Source of the DNA: Phalacrocorax aristotelis
Taxonomy: Eukaryota > Chordata > Aves > Suliformes > Phalacrocoracidae
Reading direction: 5' to 3'
Assembly (NCBI RefSeq): GCF_949628215.1
Contig: NC_134311.1
Coordinates: 61,984,205-62,048,204 of the forward strand
Length of the DNA: 64,000 bases
Numbering within the stretch: position 1 is the first letter of the stretch; each line of letters starts with the position of its first letter. The notes below the pieces were generated by a model. The model saw only the letters and a list, made by a program, of their open reading frames with translations. It did not search any database and was not told the DNA's origin. The translations under genes were made by a program, and so were the position numbers. Positions 38,201 through 49,900 of the stretch are shown here, in pieces.

Positions 38201-41200
38201 ACTTAAGCTGTCTTTCATACTTACAAAAATAACATTATCTGTTGAACTTACAAACAAGGCTCCCAATTAAGTATCACAGCCACATATGTCAAGAGAAGTT
38301 TTAAAGTGTAAGAGTTCTCAAGTTGACTTAGTGTAAGGGGCAGGTCACAGCCACCATACCTCAACCAGCAAATCTGTCTGCTACAAGCTCAGAAAGACTG
38401 GATACTGGTCTCGAAATTCAGAGAACATCTTCCCCTGCACACATGCACTCACCACAGCTTCTCAAGCTGTTGTTAACAGCAACTGTAATTTACTAGCCAT
38501 GAAATAGAACTAGGAAGAAAGTTCATTTAGAAAGCAGACAGTTCAGGTTCACTCAAATATTAAAAGCTCTTTAAACCTATAAACCAGAGATGTTTCTTTT
38601 TATTCTACTCATTCAGCAACCTGTAGTTCTTATTTAGTGTGAACCAAATAGCCTCAGAAGTCTTACCAACTGTAAAAACAAAGAGGAGAGTACGATCATT
38701 ATCTAATTTTGACAACAAAATCCACAACCTGAACATTTAAGAGCATTATCCATAGCAGGAGGCAATCACTCAGTCAGCCAATACTGCACTTGTAAGAAAC
38801 CATACTTCACAGCCCAGGATCAACACAATCATCATCATTTCCCTTCCACTCAGTGTTGTTTGCTTCCAGAGATTTTAGAATGCTCAGCAAGAATTTTGTA
38901 ACAAGTACCCCTGTAAACTTACATTCAGCTGTTAAATCATATACCTGAAGTATGCATCTCAGATTATTAAAAATATTTCATAAAACAAACAATTTTAATA
39001 GCTACAGGGCAAGATAGCTTCTTCCAAGCACAATTCAGCCACTGATTATGATTTGCCTTGTTATTTCAGGTGACATCTGAATCATGGACATGGCACTTCA
39101 GGACATGGTGGTGTTGGGTTGACAGTTGGACTTGACCTTAGCCGTCTTTTGCAGCCTTAATGATTCTATTATTTGGTTAGTGCTAAGCTTAATTTGTCCT
39201 TTTTATTGTTGCTAAAGACACAGATATACCTCAGTTACTAACATGTATGAGTAGATACCGCAGAAAGAGAAACTATTAAGAAGCACTGGAAGAAGAGTAG
39301 TACTTGGACCTCTAAATTCATCAAAATCTAATTCTTTTCCTTCATTTAGAGAGCCAAGACCATGACTTAGCAGCTGCTTACAGCAAAATAAGATCTGGTT
39401 TATGGTCCACCTGAAAACTACTGCTGCCGGGTCTACAATAGGTATGAATAAAACTACCTTCTCTTGCCCAGTATGATTCTTGTCTTCATGTTCTTCTGGC
39501 ACTCTATCTCGTTTCAATGCTTTCAAAAATTCACTCTTCTTATCAGTCCGCATTCTTGTCAATTTTGTTAAACGAGGCTGACCAACTTTGTCAACAGGGG
39601 ATGAAGAATTTGACCGATTACACTGAGGTAGAGAGTCAGAAAGATAAAGAATATTAGACATTTAGTCATTTAGAAAACTTAGAATGAAAGACAGATACCC
39701 TGGCACCTGTAGTTTCAGGTTTCACATATATTCAGCAGTTGAAAGCAGAGCAAAGGTTATTTGTATTTCAGTATATATAGCTCTTATATATAAGCCCAGA
39801 GATGCAGGGTTATGGAGCACTGCTAACAAACAGTAGACCTTCTGAAGTATACAATACCATTACCAGCTTTGAAGTTTAAATCTATCAGGCTATACTTATT
39901 AATGCACCATTTTTACTCCAAACCAAACATACAGTACTTAAAGGTCAGTGATGTACCTTCCATATTTCTCACACAGTAACTTCCAAAAAAAAAAAAAACT
40001 TATTTAATACAGTTCTGCATAAAACTTACTGATCCCTTTATCTAACCACATTAAACATTTTATAGATTTGATAAAAACTACAGACATTGCTTTACCTCTT
40101 TCACTGAATATTGTGATACAGTAAACGCCTTGGCAGTTGATTTGAAAGGACTGAAATTGCTAACACCATATGCAGAGTCATGAGGAAATGGATTCCCAAA
40201 TTTGTTTTCTTTTGCTTTGCTTTTCCACTGTGTAGGCTAAACAAAAATTTAAACAGAAATTTAAGGAGCCATTAACTACGACTCAGAAAAATGATTAAGC
40301 AAAAGCAAATCACAACTACAACCATCACCTAGTGCAAACACCTGTTTTATTGTGGAAAATAAACTGTTTATGAGCAATTCATCTATTCACAAATACCATT
40401 TACACTTTTTAAATAAAGACTAAAGTTTCAAAACAATTAAGTTCCTCATATTTGAGGTATTAAGAATCAAAATATTAGTCTTCAACAGCTGAAGTATTGG
40501 TTTTAATGTAGAACGTTAGAGAGTAAAGAACTAACTCCACCATATGCTTTCAGGAGCAGAGAAAATAATCCTGAAGCAAAAAATCAAGAGATGAATCTGG
40601 AAAGTTGCATTTGGAAAGAGACCAGAATAACATTAATAGGTTGCAACATCATCTCTATCAATAATTGGGTAAATTCTGAAGGTATTTTTACACTATCTCT
40701 CTCCACTAGGTGTCTATTTTTCTGTTAAAATCATATAGGAATAGCAATGCCTTTTGTATAAGTTAAAAACATCCTTTTTGCTCTCATTTGGACAGCTCTT
40801 GCACTGCTCAAAAGTAAGTGAGAAACAAAGAGAGATCCAACTGCAGGAGAGTTTAAAAATAAAAATAAGAAAAAGTTGCTTCCATTCACTTTTGAGGTGT
40901 GCTGTACTTAAGATTTGGAAGCATAACACTCTAGGAACTGTACTCTCAGGGGTGAAACAAGCACATTCAGAATTACAGCACATTTTTTCCAGCATGTTGC
41001 TCATGCCACCAGTATCCAAGACTCACCTTTGCGGGTGGAGTCACAGGTTTAGGGAATAATGCTTTATAAACACTTGTGCCAGTTCCATTCCTTACTGGCT
41101 GTGAACGATGACTTCCTACCACTGGGAATCCAGATATCTGCAGTTCTTTTGTACTACCCTTTTTAATGACCAGCATTCTCTGAGATCTAAATTTGGGATT

Positions 41201-44200
41201 CAAAGGATACTCTGGAAAAAAGAAATGTGTATATATATAAATATTTGTGTGCACATGCATACAATCTTTCTAGTTCATAAAATACTTGATAGCCATATGG
41301 TCCAGAGCAAACACGCATAAATCAGGAACTTAGTCCAGTATTAGTTCCACAAATAGCACACTGTACGCACATGAATACACACAGGTTCTGTTCCATTTTC
41401 TACAACGACCATTTGTAAAACATTTCCCTTGGAAATGCAGGAATTTTACTTTCAGAAAGCAAAGATATTCTTCAAAGCAGCCAGGTACACAATTCTTGCT
41501 TGCAAATCTAAAATCCAAATACCATTAATTGTTGATAATTACCTAATGGTCAAAGGGTTTATGGTTTCCTTATTTCCCTTTAAGGTTACTAAAAGAATAA
41601 TTACTTATATTTTGATTAACAGGGCAGTTTAGAGCCAAATGTTCCACACTGGGGCTCTATAAACATGAGTCAAGAGATGTGCACTACTCTAGACCACAGC
41701 AATGAACATTTTCTTTATCTTCACACCTCAACGTAAGCTTCAGGTGTTCTGTTATGCCCAACATTTTCGTATTCAAGAGAGCACTAACAGATATACAGTC
41801 AGCTATCATAATAAATAACTGACAATTAGCAGTTTTAAAGTACACCTATTAAATAGTTTTAAATTTTCAAAAAGTGGAAAAATACTTTATTTGTTTGCAC
41901 ATGTATTCCAATGCTGCATTAACAGTCTTTTCCAAGATTATCCCCTCTCCCTGCATGCAATTCTACTTCATGTACAGAGTCACCATATCCTACATTTAAA
42001 AAAAAAAAAAAACAACTTATCTTAAAAGCAGAAGTGACTTTAGCTTTGTTTAGCAGGTAGATGTTACAAAACATCCATAACTGTACACTTTTCATAATAG
42101 TCTCATCATATATACACAAGCTAAACTGGAATCTAACAGAAGCATGCATTTTTAACAGGCATTAGAAGGGGAAGGCAACATCCCTCCTGTCCTGAATATT
42201 GTTTCCTTTAAAAGGAAGTAATAACAGCCTTTATTTCATTTTTTTCCATTACAAAACAAGGTTTGCAATAGCAGAGCTGTAATAAAGTAAGATACCAAGC
42301 TGTAAGTTGTAACACTACACTGCACTGCAGCTTATAGGTTAGACTAGATGATCTTCAAAGGTCCCTCCCAAACCAAACCATTCTGATTTTTTGTATTTAA
42401 CAGAACAGTTCCTTCCTTTACTTGGAAAGAGTGATACCCAAAAAGCCTGGAAAGCCTGCCCTCCTTCAGTTCAAAATGAGCCACATCATGCAGCAGCCAC
42501 AGCCAGAGCGATGAAAAGTTGTAACACGCTCAAATTGTTATGCAATTTTTTCCAACTTGGTTAGGATAGAATTTAGCTATTGTTGCTCTTTTATTGAAAG
42601 ATAACTGCATTTCATGACTTTTGCATGAAAGCTGCTAAACACACAAAACCAAAAATCAGTCCAACTGCTTAGGATCCTACAAAAATTCTTAGCAATTAGA
42701 TGTTTATATCGAGGGGCTGGCCTACCTCTAGTGTTACCTAAGAGTGCAAAACATACTGGGGGAGTATGAGAAAAAGAATCAGCAAATTAAAGTACCATTT
42801 AAAATGAGCAACAAGTTTCAGATCTCAGCATTAGCAACGGTTTAAGTAGTAGCTTTTATGTCTAATTAAAGTTATTTCTTCATAAAGAGAAAGGTTCTTA
42901 TATTGAGTAAGTTTATTACTTTAAAACCTGTGCAGTGTAAAGCTGCTGCCTTATTAAGTGTGAACAACTGACTACATAAAGCCCACAGAATTGTAAAGCA
43001 GTAGCCAAATTTAGTCAGGTTGACGTGAGAAAACAATCCCAGCCCACACTCCAGTTCAAGGCCCACTCTCAGGATTGGATTTGTTGCAAGTAATTTATAA
43101 ACACAACCAACAGCTTAAGACATTTGCTTCCAGGAACGACCTTAAACTTCTGCAAGCTAACCCTCTCTTCTCAGCCCTCCTAGGTTTCCCTCCAAACTCT
43201 TCCAACAGCTCTTATCAGTCAGAAGCATTCTTTTATTAAGTCTTCAGCTAGCAATCACATCATTAGTTTAAGTGACCCACCTTCATTGCATTTCCTCTTG
43301 AAAATAAAGGTGAAGATAAATTCTTGACATAGTAAAAAAAAGGGTATTTGTTCTGGCTAGTTGTGGCTGCATCTACAGACCAACAGATTGATATTCAAAT
43401 GAAAGTGTTACCTCAAAAGATAATTACATTGTAATAATATTGAAGTTTCCTCAATTTCAATCTACACCTTTATAATTTAAAAAAAGTCTTTTGTTTCAAA
43501 CAAAATAACTTCAGATCTCCACTACATTTTTACATTTAAAAACACAAAAAATACTCACCCCACACACTTGCAGTTAGAGATTTATTCTGGTTTGATTCCC
43601 TCTCATATTCTGGGTTCAAAGACGGCTGAAAGTAAGTTTTATCATTTTTAAAAACATAAGCCTTGAATTCTGGGACCAATGAAATAAAGAATTGCAATAA
43701 CATCAGCAGTATGATCTCTGCTGTCAAAGATTTTTAAATGGACAGACTAGACTCTTCCCCCCGTGAGCCAAATAAGTCAATGCTCACTTGTTTCTCTTCT
43801 CCAACAAAACAACTCAGGCAGCAGTGATGACCATTACATGAACTGTCCTGAGAAAGCAAAGAACAGTGATATATTGCTCTTCAGAGAGGAAGCTCACCTT
43901 TCCTCTTACATCCTACAATTCTAGGTTGAAGCATGGGATCTTAAAAGGCCATTGGCAGAAAGATCACTTTGTTATACTTCCGATTTCCAATAAGGTAACT
44001 GTGTAGAATTTAATACATACACATACCACAGTGAACTGCAACCCAACTGTAGTTTCACTTAAACACTTAAGTGACAATAATAAACATGTAACAACAAAAA
44101 CTGGATATAAAAAGATAAACAAGTTAGTGGACAAATGACTAACAGCCTCTTACCTAAAGGGAGGGTGATCCCTTATATGCTGATCTGAAACTGGTGAAAT

Positions 44201-47200
44201 ACCATGAAGTCGCTTTTAATGGACAAAATGGCACTTAGAGAAACAATGAAACCTAGTTTATTATAATTACAATTAACTTACAAAATCCTCAGCCTCAAAC
44301 TGTTTCGGCCCTTCTTTGTCTTCCTTTTTCCCAGCTTCATTGTCTTCATGCAGTCCTTGGCCTTTTCCACAGTAGAAAGTACTGGTACGAGCACGGGGAC
44401 CTCTGCCATGGTACCCACCATGATGGCTTATATTTTCTGCACCATTTCTGCCTTGTGAACGCCAACCATTCTTCTCTTTTCTCCCAAAATGCCCTTAGAT
44501 TTTTAAATTTTAAAGAAATGTAATTACAAACAATTTTAAAAGAATATCCTACTTTTGCAAAATTGTAAGAGAAGTTAGGTCAGCAGCACTATACTCTAGG
44601 ATGTGGTAGCATAGTGAACTTAAGTTTTCATTCACATAAGCAGCATGGAACAATCTTACAAAACAGTGCCAAAGAAAGAGAATTGTCGTCCAACATTAAG
44701 ACAAGTCAACCTCCTTTTCTGGCTGCCCATTTGTATGTGGTTGGCTAGAATATTAACTCAACACCTCATTCTTCTTAAAAGAGAAATAGACCTGCAATCA
44801 CACTACGTTAGCCAACCCTTAATCAGTCATCACATCCTCTCCCAGAAGATTTGTGTTTCCATTACCTCCATTTTACTACAGAGCAAGAATTCAGTATTGG
44901 AGAGCTATTATCATCAGACATCTACCATTTTCTAGCTGGAGTGCTACAAGGATGTAAACATATTCAAAATGCTCCATGAAGGCTAAATTATACCTCCATT
45001 AGGCCGTCCAATGTTAGGAACAAATCCATCTGAAGAGTTGTGTCTTCTGCGATTTACTTCAAAATGATTCTCTGTCCATGAAAGGTTTTCAGCATGTTTC
45101 TGTAAGTTCAGTGATGACTGTAAAGGAGCACAAGTGGTAGACCTGAGATATCTGATTAACATCAAAACTGAATTATCAGAACTGTAACATGCATATTACT
45201 CATGGTATATATAAATAATTGTTAAAAGAACTTTGAATAACAGAGAATGCAGCAGTCCAAGTATACATATGTTCAGAGCTATGTCACCATCTCCCATGCT
45301 AGCAAAGTGGAAGCTGTGTCTTCTGCTCCAGGACACTGACACAGCACTGAGGACCGCGTCTGTGACACAAGGTACAAGTGTCTATTTTGTTTTGGCAGCA
45401 GAACAGAGCACAAGTGACATGTGTTGCAGCAGAGGAAAAATAAAAAAAGTAAGACAGGGCAGGAGAACACAGTTTGGAAGGCAGAAAAGAAGTCTGGATC
45501 TTAATATGGGTGGTCAGAGACTATACATGTGTGCATCCCATAGAAAGCAAGGAGTTGCTTCCACCAGAGGCAGCTGTACCTAAAAAAGGCCCAATTTATT
45601 AGTCTTGTCATTATAACTTAGTAAGGCAAATGCAACTAGTTAAAAGATACAAACGTACTTCAAATTACCAGCTTATAAGTACACAATGCAGAAATTTTAC
45701 AGGAATAAACCTTTACTATATCAGCAGGAAGTACCTTATAAACTAAATCCTTATACTGAGAATGGAAACACAGAAACCAAAATACATCCCAACTAGAACT
45801 AAGGGAATTAGACCAGAAAAGGTCGTGCCTTACAGCAGCTCTCTTCCCTATTGCTTCTATCTAGCTTTACTATTCTAACACTGTAATATTTCTTTCACTG
45901 CTATATCTTAAAAATTCAATAATAAGTTTTTGTTCTACAACAGTAGTGCTTAGCCTTGCTGTTGTTCATGCCACACATCTTCCAGTGAGCGACAGCAGAG
46001 GGCTGTGTTACCCACTACCTCTCTGCCTCACAGCCAGCCTTCGATGCAGATGAAGCAAAGCCTCCTTCCCTCCCAGCAGACTTACTGTGCACATACATGT
46101 CTGTTGTACCGCACACATACAAGAGACCCAACACATCCCAGGGCCACAAGAGCTACAAACGCATGAAAGCACAGCTGTGTGGAAATGTACTGTGTCAGCA
46201 AACTAAGCTTAATGATTCCAGGCAGTATCAGTTTTACTGCACCCAAAGCATTAACTTTGCTGTCTGAAGCTCATTCCCTCTCCACACTGAGTAGCTTTTA
46301 GGGAAAAAAAAAAGTACAGCAGTAATGGTGTATGTCTGAAAATGAAAGCCCCGAGTTTTTCGACAGTTACTACCCACTAAATCTAATCAAGCTGTATTAA
46401 TATTTAAAGTACTCCACTGATCAAAGTGAGTAGGAAAAAATAAAAAAAGAAGTCACAGTAATAGGATTAACTACTTTGGAAAACATACTGAAGGAAACTA
46501 TTTCCTTCTTCTCACCTCCCCTGCAAGAGACAATCACACAAAAAAATGAAACCCAAGTTCTACTGACAATGCCCCAGCAGAGCTCAAGGTACTATTCAAA
46601 ATTCACTGCTTAAAATTCAAACTCAAGTAAGCAATAGATGTTTAAAATACATGGCATGTATTTCCAAATTGCACAGAATCAAATGAAAAGGGATTGCCCT
46701 CTCAATTTGAGATCTGGGAAGTGAATCACTTCCCTGACAAACCTGGAGAGACAGAAAAAAACAGAAAACCACATGAGACATTCAAAAGATTTAAGTAGTT
46801 CAAAAAATATCACAATGAATCTCAATATTTATGTAAAAAGTAAATCCTTACAAATTAATTTTTAATAAACTGCCAAAAATTTCAGAAAGTTCTAGATCTG
46901 TTGATTATAGATGAAATTTTAGAAGATAGCTTCACATGTTCATTTACATACAACAACCTTCTAATATTGCTTTTGGAGCTTAACTTTTTTTTTAATGAAC
47001 TTTGAAGAACAATCATATTTTCACAAAGTGTAACTGACAGCATTTTATATATAGTGTTTCAGTTGTACATGACTGAACCTAAAGTCTTTAAATTGCATAC
47101 AAAGATCATGCAGTTTACATTTTCTCCACAAGATGGAGATAACAGTGTATCAAGCCTCCTGTGGCAGAGATAACAGTAAATTTAGTAATCAACAGGAAAT

Positions 47201-49843
47201 CCATTGGCAATTTCTGGAAGTTGAGAAATTATCTGACTGGGTTCAACCAGCCAAGAAAGAAAGCAACACAGATTTTTGAAGTATAAGAAGTCTTACTGCT
47301 TAACATGAAGTAAAAGGAAGCTTGCAAAAACTGAGTTTACTAGTTGTTGGCAATCTTCCCATGCATGCTTTACAGTAATCCTTTCTGAAAAGTTTTGTCC
47401 ATATCCCAAGATGGCTTCACTGTTCACAACCGCTTCCCATTTCCATCTGCCCAACTGCAATACTGCACTGACACAAATACAGTAGTTCTGAACAAAAGTT
47501 ACTGAGCAATGGACACCCAACTATTAGGTAGACTTTGCTATAAAAGTCATAGGGAGATCATATAAAAGCTTATCCCTAAGACAAAATCATCAGCAATAGG
47601 TGAGATGGATTTCAATCAAGCTGTAATCTGTATCAGTCACACTGAGAAAGCTCATTCACAATCCCAGCTTCCTGGCACCAGGTTTTTCTAATGCTAGCCT
47701 TTACCTATGTCGGGAAACGACTAGGCTACCCACAATTGAGGGGGGAAACCAACCTCCTAAAGATACAATTCCTGAAAGTGCCTCTTCCAGAAAATAAAAA
47801 CTGACCAGGCAAAGTTCAGTTTCTCCTCAAGTCCAAATGTTGTTGATACCATAGCCTCACCTCAGCTCCATTCTGCATGAAGCATGAGGCGCCTTGCCTT
47901 CCTCACCCCATCCTTCCTCTTCATCTCCATCCCTCTTTCTGCTCTTCTCTTTAGCTGCTTTGCTGATATATGGGAAGCAGAAATAATAATCTGTTCTAGG
48001 AAGTGGAGATGACAGGGGCCATAACACTGAGACCTGTCTTGTAGAGGACAGGACAAGGCTTATTCTGTAAGCCAAAAATTACTACACATCAGGTAGGACC
48101 AAAAATACTTCACAAGCATTTAAAACCCAGATGTGCTGTATATCACAGAATGGTGATTATTGAGGGAGGAAGTAACACAAGGAATTAAGCTCACTTCAAA
48201 CAACAAAGCAAAAAGACTATAACAGAGAAGGAATACAGCTATAGAGTTTTTGGAATGGATGAAAGAAAGTCTATCTAAACTCCCTGAGGCAAAGAATCAT
48301 GGAAGAGAACAGGATCCACAGCATACGCTTGCAATGAAATTTCCCACAATACACAAAGTGACAAATACAACCCATACCTCAGATATATTCAAGCGGTACT
48401 GGTATAGTTCTGGAATTTACTTCTCTTCTGCTTTATTGTACACTTTAAGCATGCAGGTAAAGCTGTTCCAGCAGATTCTTGAAATACGTGGTTAAGATTG
48501 TTTCATAATTGTGACACCATATTAAACTAAGCTCTGATTACTTTTCCAACTGAAAATATATTAAATTGGAAAAAGCAGATCAAAAGAGTTTACTATACTG
48601 AAGTCAAGTAGAATGAAACTAAACAGATGGCAGGAACCATCCTGGAACAGATAGGCCTGATGTTCCCAGAACAGCAACTGGAAGTTGTTGATGGACTATA
48701 CTAAAAGAAGCTAGCTAGGTCAGTGTAGAAGAAAGATACACAGAGCAATACAAATACGGACATTCAACAACCTGACGAAAAAAAAAAGCATGCCTGGATG
48801 CGTAGACTTATATAAGCAAAGCAATGGGAACACAACTGACAGCTAACTGTGCATTTAACAATAGCACAAGCCTATTTCCATTAAGTTTATACAGGCTAAA
48901 CATTTTCCATGGACATGAAACACAGCAAGAAACTTACATAAATACATTAAAGTAAGGCAATGCCACTCACAGCTGCAGACATGGGCATTGCATTTAAAAG
49001 ATTGTAATGAAGAATATGGGTCTACAAATAGGGAAATAGATGACAGGACTTTCAATATCTAGTGCTGTCTCTGCTTCTGCATTTGCACAAATTAAGAATG
49101 AGAAGAAGAGGCCAGAAAAAAAAAAAAGCAGCATTTATGAGAAAGACATACTCAAGACTTCCCAGAATATTTATAAATTCCAACGATTCAGAGATTGCTA
49201 TTTCCTGTTTCCAAGCTAACTGTCCCATTGTATAAAGTGAGTAACAGTAGTCTAGATGAAACAACCCAAGTGAAGGTGCGTAACTATTTGAAAGAACCAC
49301 TCTCCACCAGTAATAACAAGCATCACAATAGCAACTGTAGAGTCATTTCAGAAGGTCTATTTCAAACTTTTTTTTTTTTAAATCACTTGGATGATAGAAT
49401 AGCAATCCTGTAAAAGTTACAGGACAGAGCAAAATCAGAAGCAAGAACATCAAGCACATGCCTCTGTCTTGGTACTTCTAGCACAAAACATGGTAATTCA
49501 TTTTAAACACCCAGTGATGGCAACCTTAAATCCAACAACAGCTCTGATAATGTGGCCAGGCACATGCTTCTTTCCACGAACTCAGCTGCTCAAGCAAAAA
49601 GTTCTACTGGAGGTATGAGCTTGACAATCACGGTACATCTACTTAAATCATGACAAGGTTTGCTAGATATCACCTGTTATCACCCTATTCAGAGAGATTT
49701 GCATTTTTACTATGATTAAGGTTATAACATTTAGACTTCTCTAATAATGAGAGTACCTGTTCAAAAGAACAAGAACATACCTTTGTTGATGATGGTGGAG
49801 TAGGAAAATTAAGCCAGGCTGGAGCAAAGTCATGCTGCGCCAT
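32097..49843 (-). CDS. GPBP1: GPBP1 (vasculin), complete coding region in ten exons
   Basis: Nuclear regulator that binds GC-rich promoter elements (known for the family). I joined ten exons on the minus strand: 49781-49843, 44994-45117, 44282-44493, 43559-43625, 41027-41211, 40096-40236, 39458-39622, 37730-37914, 33351-33453 and 32097-32255. They total 1404 nt, i.e. 467 residues plus TGA. Every junction has AG/GT and phases agree throughout. The protein starts [14 protein letters not shown], has [10 protein letters not shown] at residues 44-53, a Gly/Arg/His-rich stretch at about 80-100, and the vasculin-family segment [14 protein letters not shown] at 376-389. It ends in an acidic [10 protein letters not shown] tail. 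The paralogue GPBP1L1 is excluded: from memory its N-terminus reads HDFVPAWLNFST, and its middle and C-terminus differ. Introns in transcript order are 4663, 500, 656, 2347, 790, 473, 1543, 4276 and 1095 nt. An in-frame TAA directly before the ATG fixes the start. Confidence 0.96.
32256..33350. other. GPBP1 intron 9
   Basis: 1095 nt with GTAACA donor and TTTCAG acceptor. No repeat or embedded gene recognised. Confidence 0.85.
33351..33453 (-). CDS. GPBP1: GPBP1 coding exon 9
   Basis: 103 nt, residues 381-415. It encodes the core of the vasculin family segment, [10 protein letters not shown], then the acidic [18 protein letters not shown], ending ISEQ. Acceptor TTTAAAG|GTT; donor GAACAG|GTAACA. 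Confidence 0.95.
33454..37729. other. GPBP1 intron 8, carrying an antisense CR1
   Basis: 4276 nt. Nearly half is the plus-strand CR1 at 34265-36348; the rest is unremarkable AT-rich sequence. Confidence 0.9.
34265..36348 (+). mobile_element. CR1 LINE, longest copy in the window, inside GPBP1 intron 8
   Basis: Starts in the linker before the reverse transcriptase and runs to the terminus. Frames show [21 protein letters not shown] (34990-35060 region), [20 protein letters not shown], a palm motif degraded to [14 protein letters not shown] (the family has YLDFSKAFD), [20 protein letters not shown] and TFADDTKLG, then [20 protein letters not shown] and [16 protein letters not shown]. It ends in ATTCTATG. 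At least two frameshifts and an in-frame TGA near 35576 make it inactive. The endonuclease domain is absent. Antisense to GPBP1. The left edge is approximate. Confidence 0.94.
37730..37914 (-). CDS. GPBP1: GPBP1 coding exon 8
   Basis: 185 nt, residues 320-380 plus two bases of codon 381. It begins DDDSFN and ends SLEAEH, the start of the vasculin-family core. It reads NFENEIPQ where human, as I remember it, has NFDENEIPQ, i.e. one acidic residue fewer. Acceptor TTAACAG|GAT; donor CATAG|GTATGT. Confidence 0.94.
37915..39457. other. GPBP1 intron 7, with a CR1 tail
   Basis: 1543 nt; contains a small CR1 3' fragment. The exon 7 reading frame continues into its first 246 nt. Confidence 0.9.
39084..39170 (+). 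mobile_element. CR1 LINE 3' tail fragment in GPBP1 intron 7
   Basis: GACATGGCACTTCAGGACAT matches the same tail part as 36240-36260 of the CR1 in intron 8, followed by TTGGACTTGACCTTAGC and a terminal TGATTCTATT. Only about 87 bp remain. Confidence 0.8.
39458..39622 (-). CDS. GPBP1: GPBP1 coding exon 7
   Basis: 165 nt, 55 codons, residues 265-319, phase 0 at both ends. It carries [12 protein letters not shown] and the conserved basic [20 protein letters not shown] segment. Donor is GAGAAG|GTAGTT, weak at +5, and the frame stays open into the intron as far as a stop at 39212, so intron retention would give a truncated product. Confidence 0.94.
40096..40236 (-). CDS. GPBP1: GPBP1 coding exon 6
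   Basis: 141 nt, exactly 47 codons, residues 218-264, phase 0 at both ends, so skipping it would keep the frame. It encodes [14 protein letters not shown] and [12 protein letters not shown], the least conserved middle part of the protein. Acceptor GTTTAG|CCT; donor AAAGAG|GTAAAG. Confidence 0.93.
41027..41211 (-). CDS. GPBP1: GPBP1 coding exon 5
   Basis: 185 nt, residues 156-217. It includes the conserved RMLVIKKG motif, then SGFPVVG and a proline-rich end ([10 protein letters not shown]). The acceptor has tandem AG (CCAGAG); the first AG is required by phase and gives Glu-Tyr-Pro. Donor is AAAG|GTGAGT. Confidence 0.94.
41212..43558. other. GPBP1 intron 4
   Basis: 2347 nt, AT-rich, with a 15-base A run near 41998-42012 and a CR1 terminal scrap at 42336-42385. 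No embedded gene. Confidence 0.85.
42336..42385 (+). mobile_element. CR1 LINE terminal scrap in GPBP1 intron 4
   Basis: GGTTAGACTAGATGATCTTC followed by AAGGTCCCTCCCAAACC and CATTCTG is the conserved last 50 bp of CR1. Confidence 0.75.
43559..43625 (-). CDS. GPBP1: GPBP1 coding exon 4
   Basis: 67 nt, residues 134-155 plus one base of codon 156. It encodes [17 protein letters not shown] followed by TASVW. Acceptor CTTTCAG|CCG; donor GTGTGGG|GTGAGT. The short size would make it easy to miss in automated calls, but both sites are strong and phase 1 matches the next exon exactly. Confidence 0.93.
44282..44493 (-). CDS. GPBP1: GPBP1 coding exon 3
   Basis: 212 nt, residues 63-133, entering in phase 1 and leaving in phase 0 (GATTTT|GTAAGT). 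It encodes the basic [10 protein letters not shown] stretch, then a Gly/His/Arg-rich segment ([13 protein letters not shown]), then acidic EAEDF. The acceptor is ATCTAAG|GGC with a rather AT-rich tract, the weakest acceptor of the set, but the reading frame and homology fix it. Confidence 0.93.
44994..45117 (-). CDS. GPBP1: GPBP1 coding exon 2
   Basis: 124 nt encoding residues 22-62 plus the first base of codon 63. Acceptor is a T/C-rich run ending TTTACAG; donor is GGAG|GTATAA. It carries the strongly conserved [10 protein letters not shown] block, which is shared with the paralogue GPBP1L1. The neighbouring SWTENHFEV and NIGRPNGG match GPBP1 rather than the paralogue. Confidence 0.94.
45118..49780. 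other. GPBP1 intron between coding exons 1 and 2
   Basis: 4663 nt. Open frames (for example 45233-45583 plus, 116 codons) match nothing I recognise. No repeat family recognised. Confidence 0.8.
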
Positions 49844-49900
49844 TTAGGTCCAGTCTTTCCGAATCAATGAAAAAAGGCTTCAGCACCTCATGGCAAGTCC
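49781..49900 (-). CDS. GPBP1: GPBP1 first coding exon, with 57 nt of 5' leader
   Basis: Coding part is 49781-49843 (ATG at 49843-49841), residues 1-21, ending in phase 0 at AAAG|GTATGT. The acceptor is a pyrimidine-rich run ending TTACAG at 49901-49902, so 49844-49900 is 5' untranslated and at least one further 5' exon must exist upstream. The codon before the ATG is an in-frame TAA. The main AUG has T at -3 and G at +4, a middling context. Confidence 0.93.
49880..49891 (-). promoter_or_regulatory. Minimal upstream ORF (3 codons) in the GPBP1 leader
   Basis: The leader part of the first coding exon contains ATG AGG TGC TGA at 49891-49880, encoding Met-Arg-Cys. It ends 36 nt before the main ATG. 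The upstream ATG has G at -3, a better context at that position than the main start (T at -3). Such short uORFs commonly lower or tune initiation at the next AUG; the effect here is inferred. Confidence 0.55.

Noticed and set aside
45233..45583. 116-codon plus-strand frame in the GPBP1 intron
   Set aside because: Lies wholly in an intron, antisense to the gene, with no recognisable domain.
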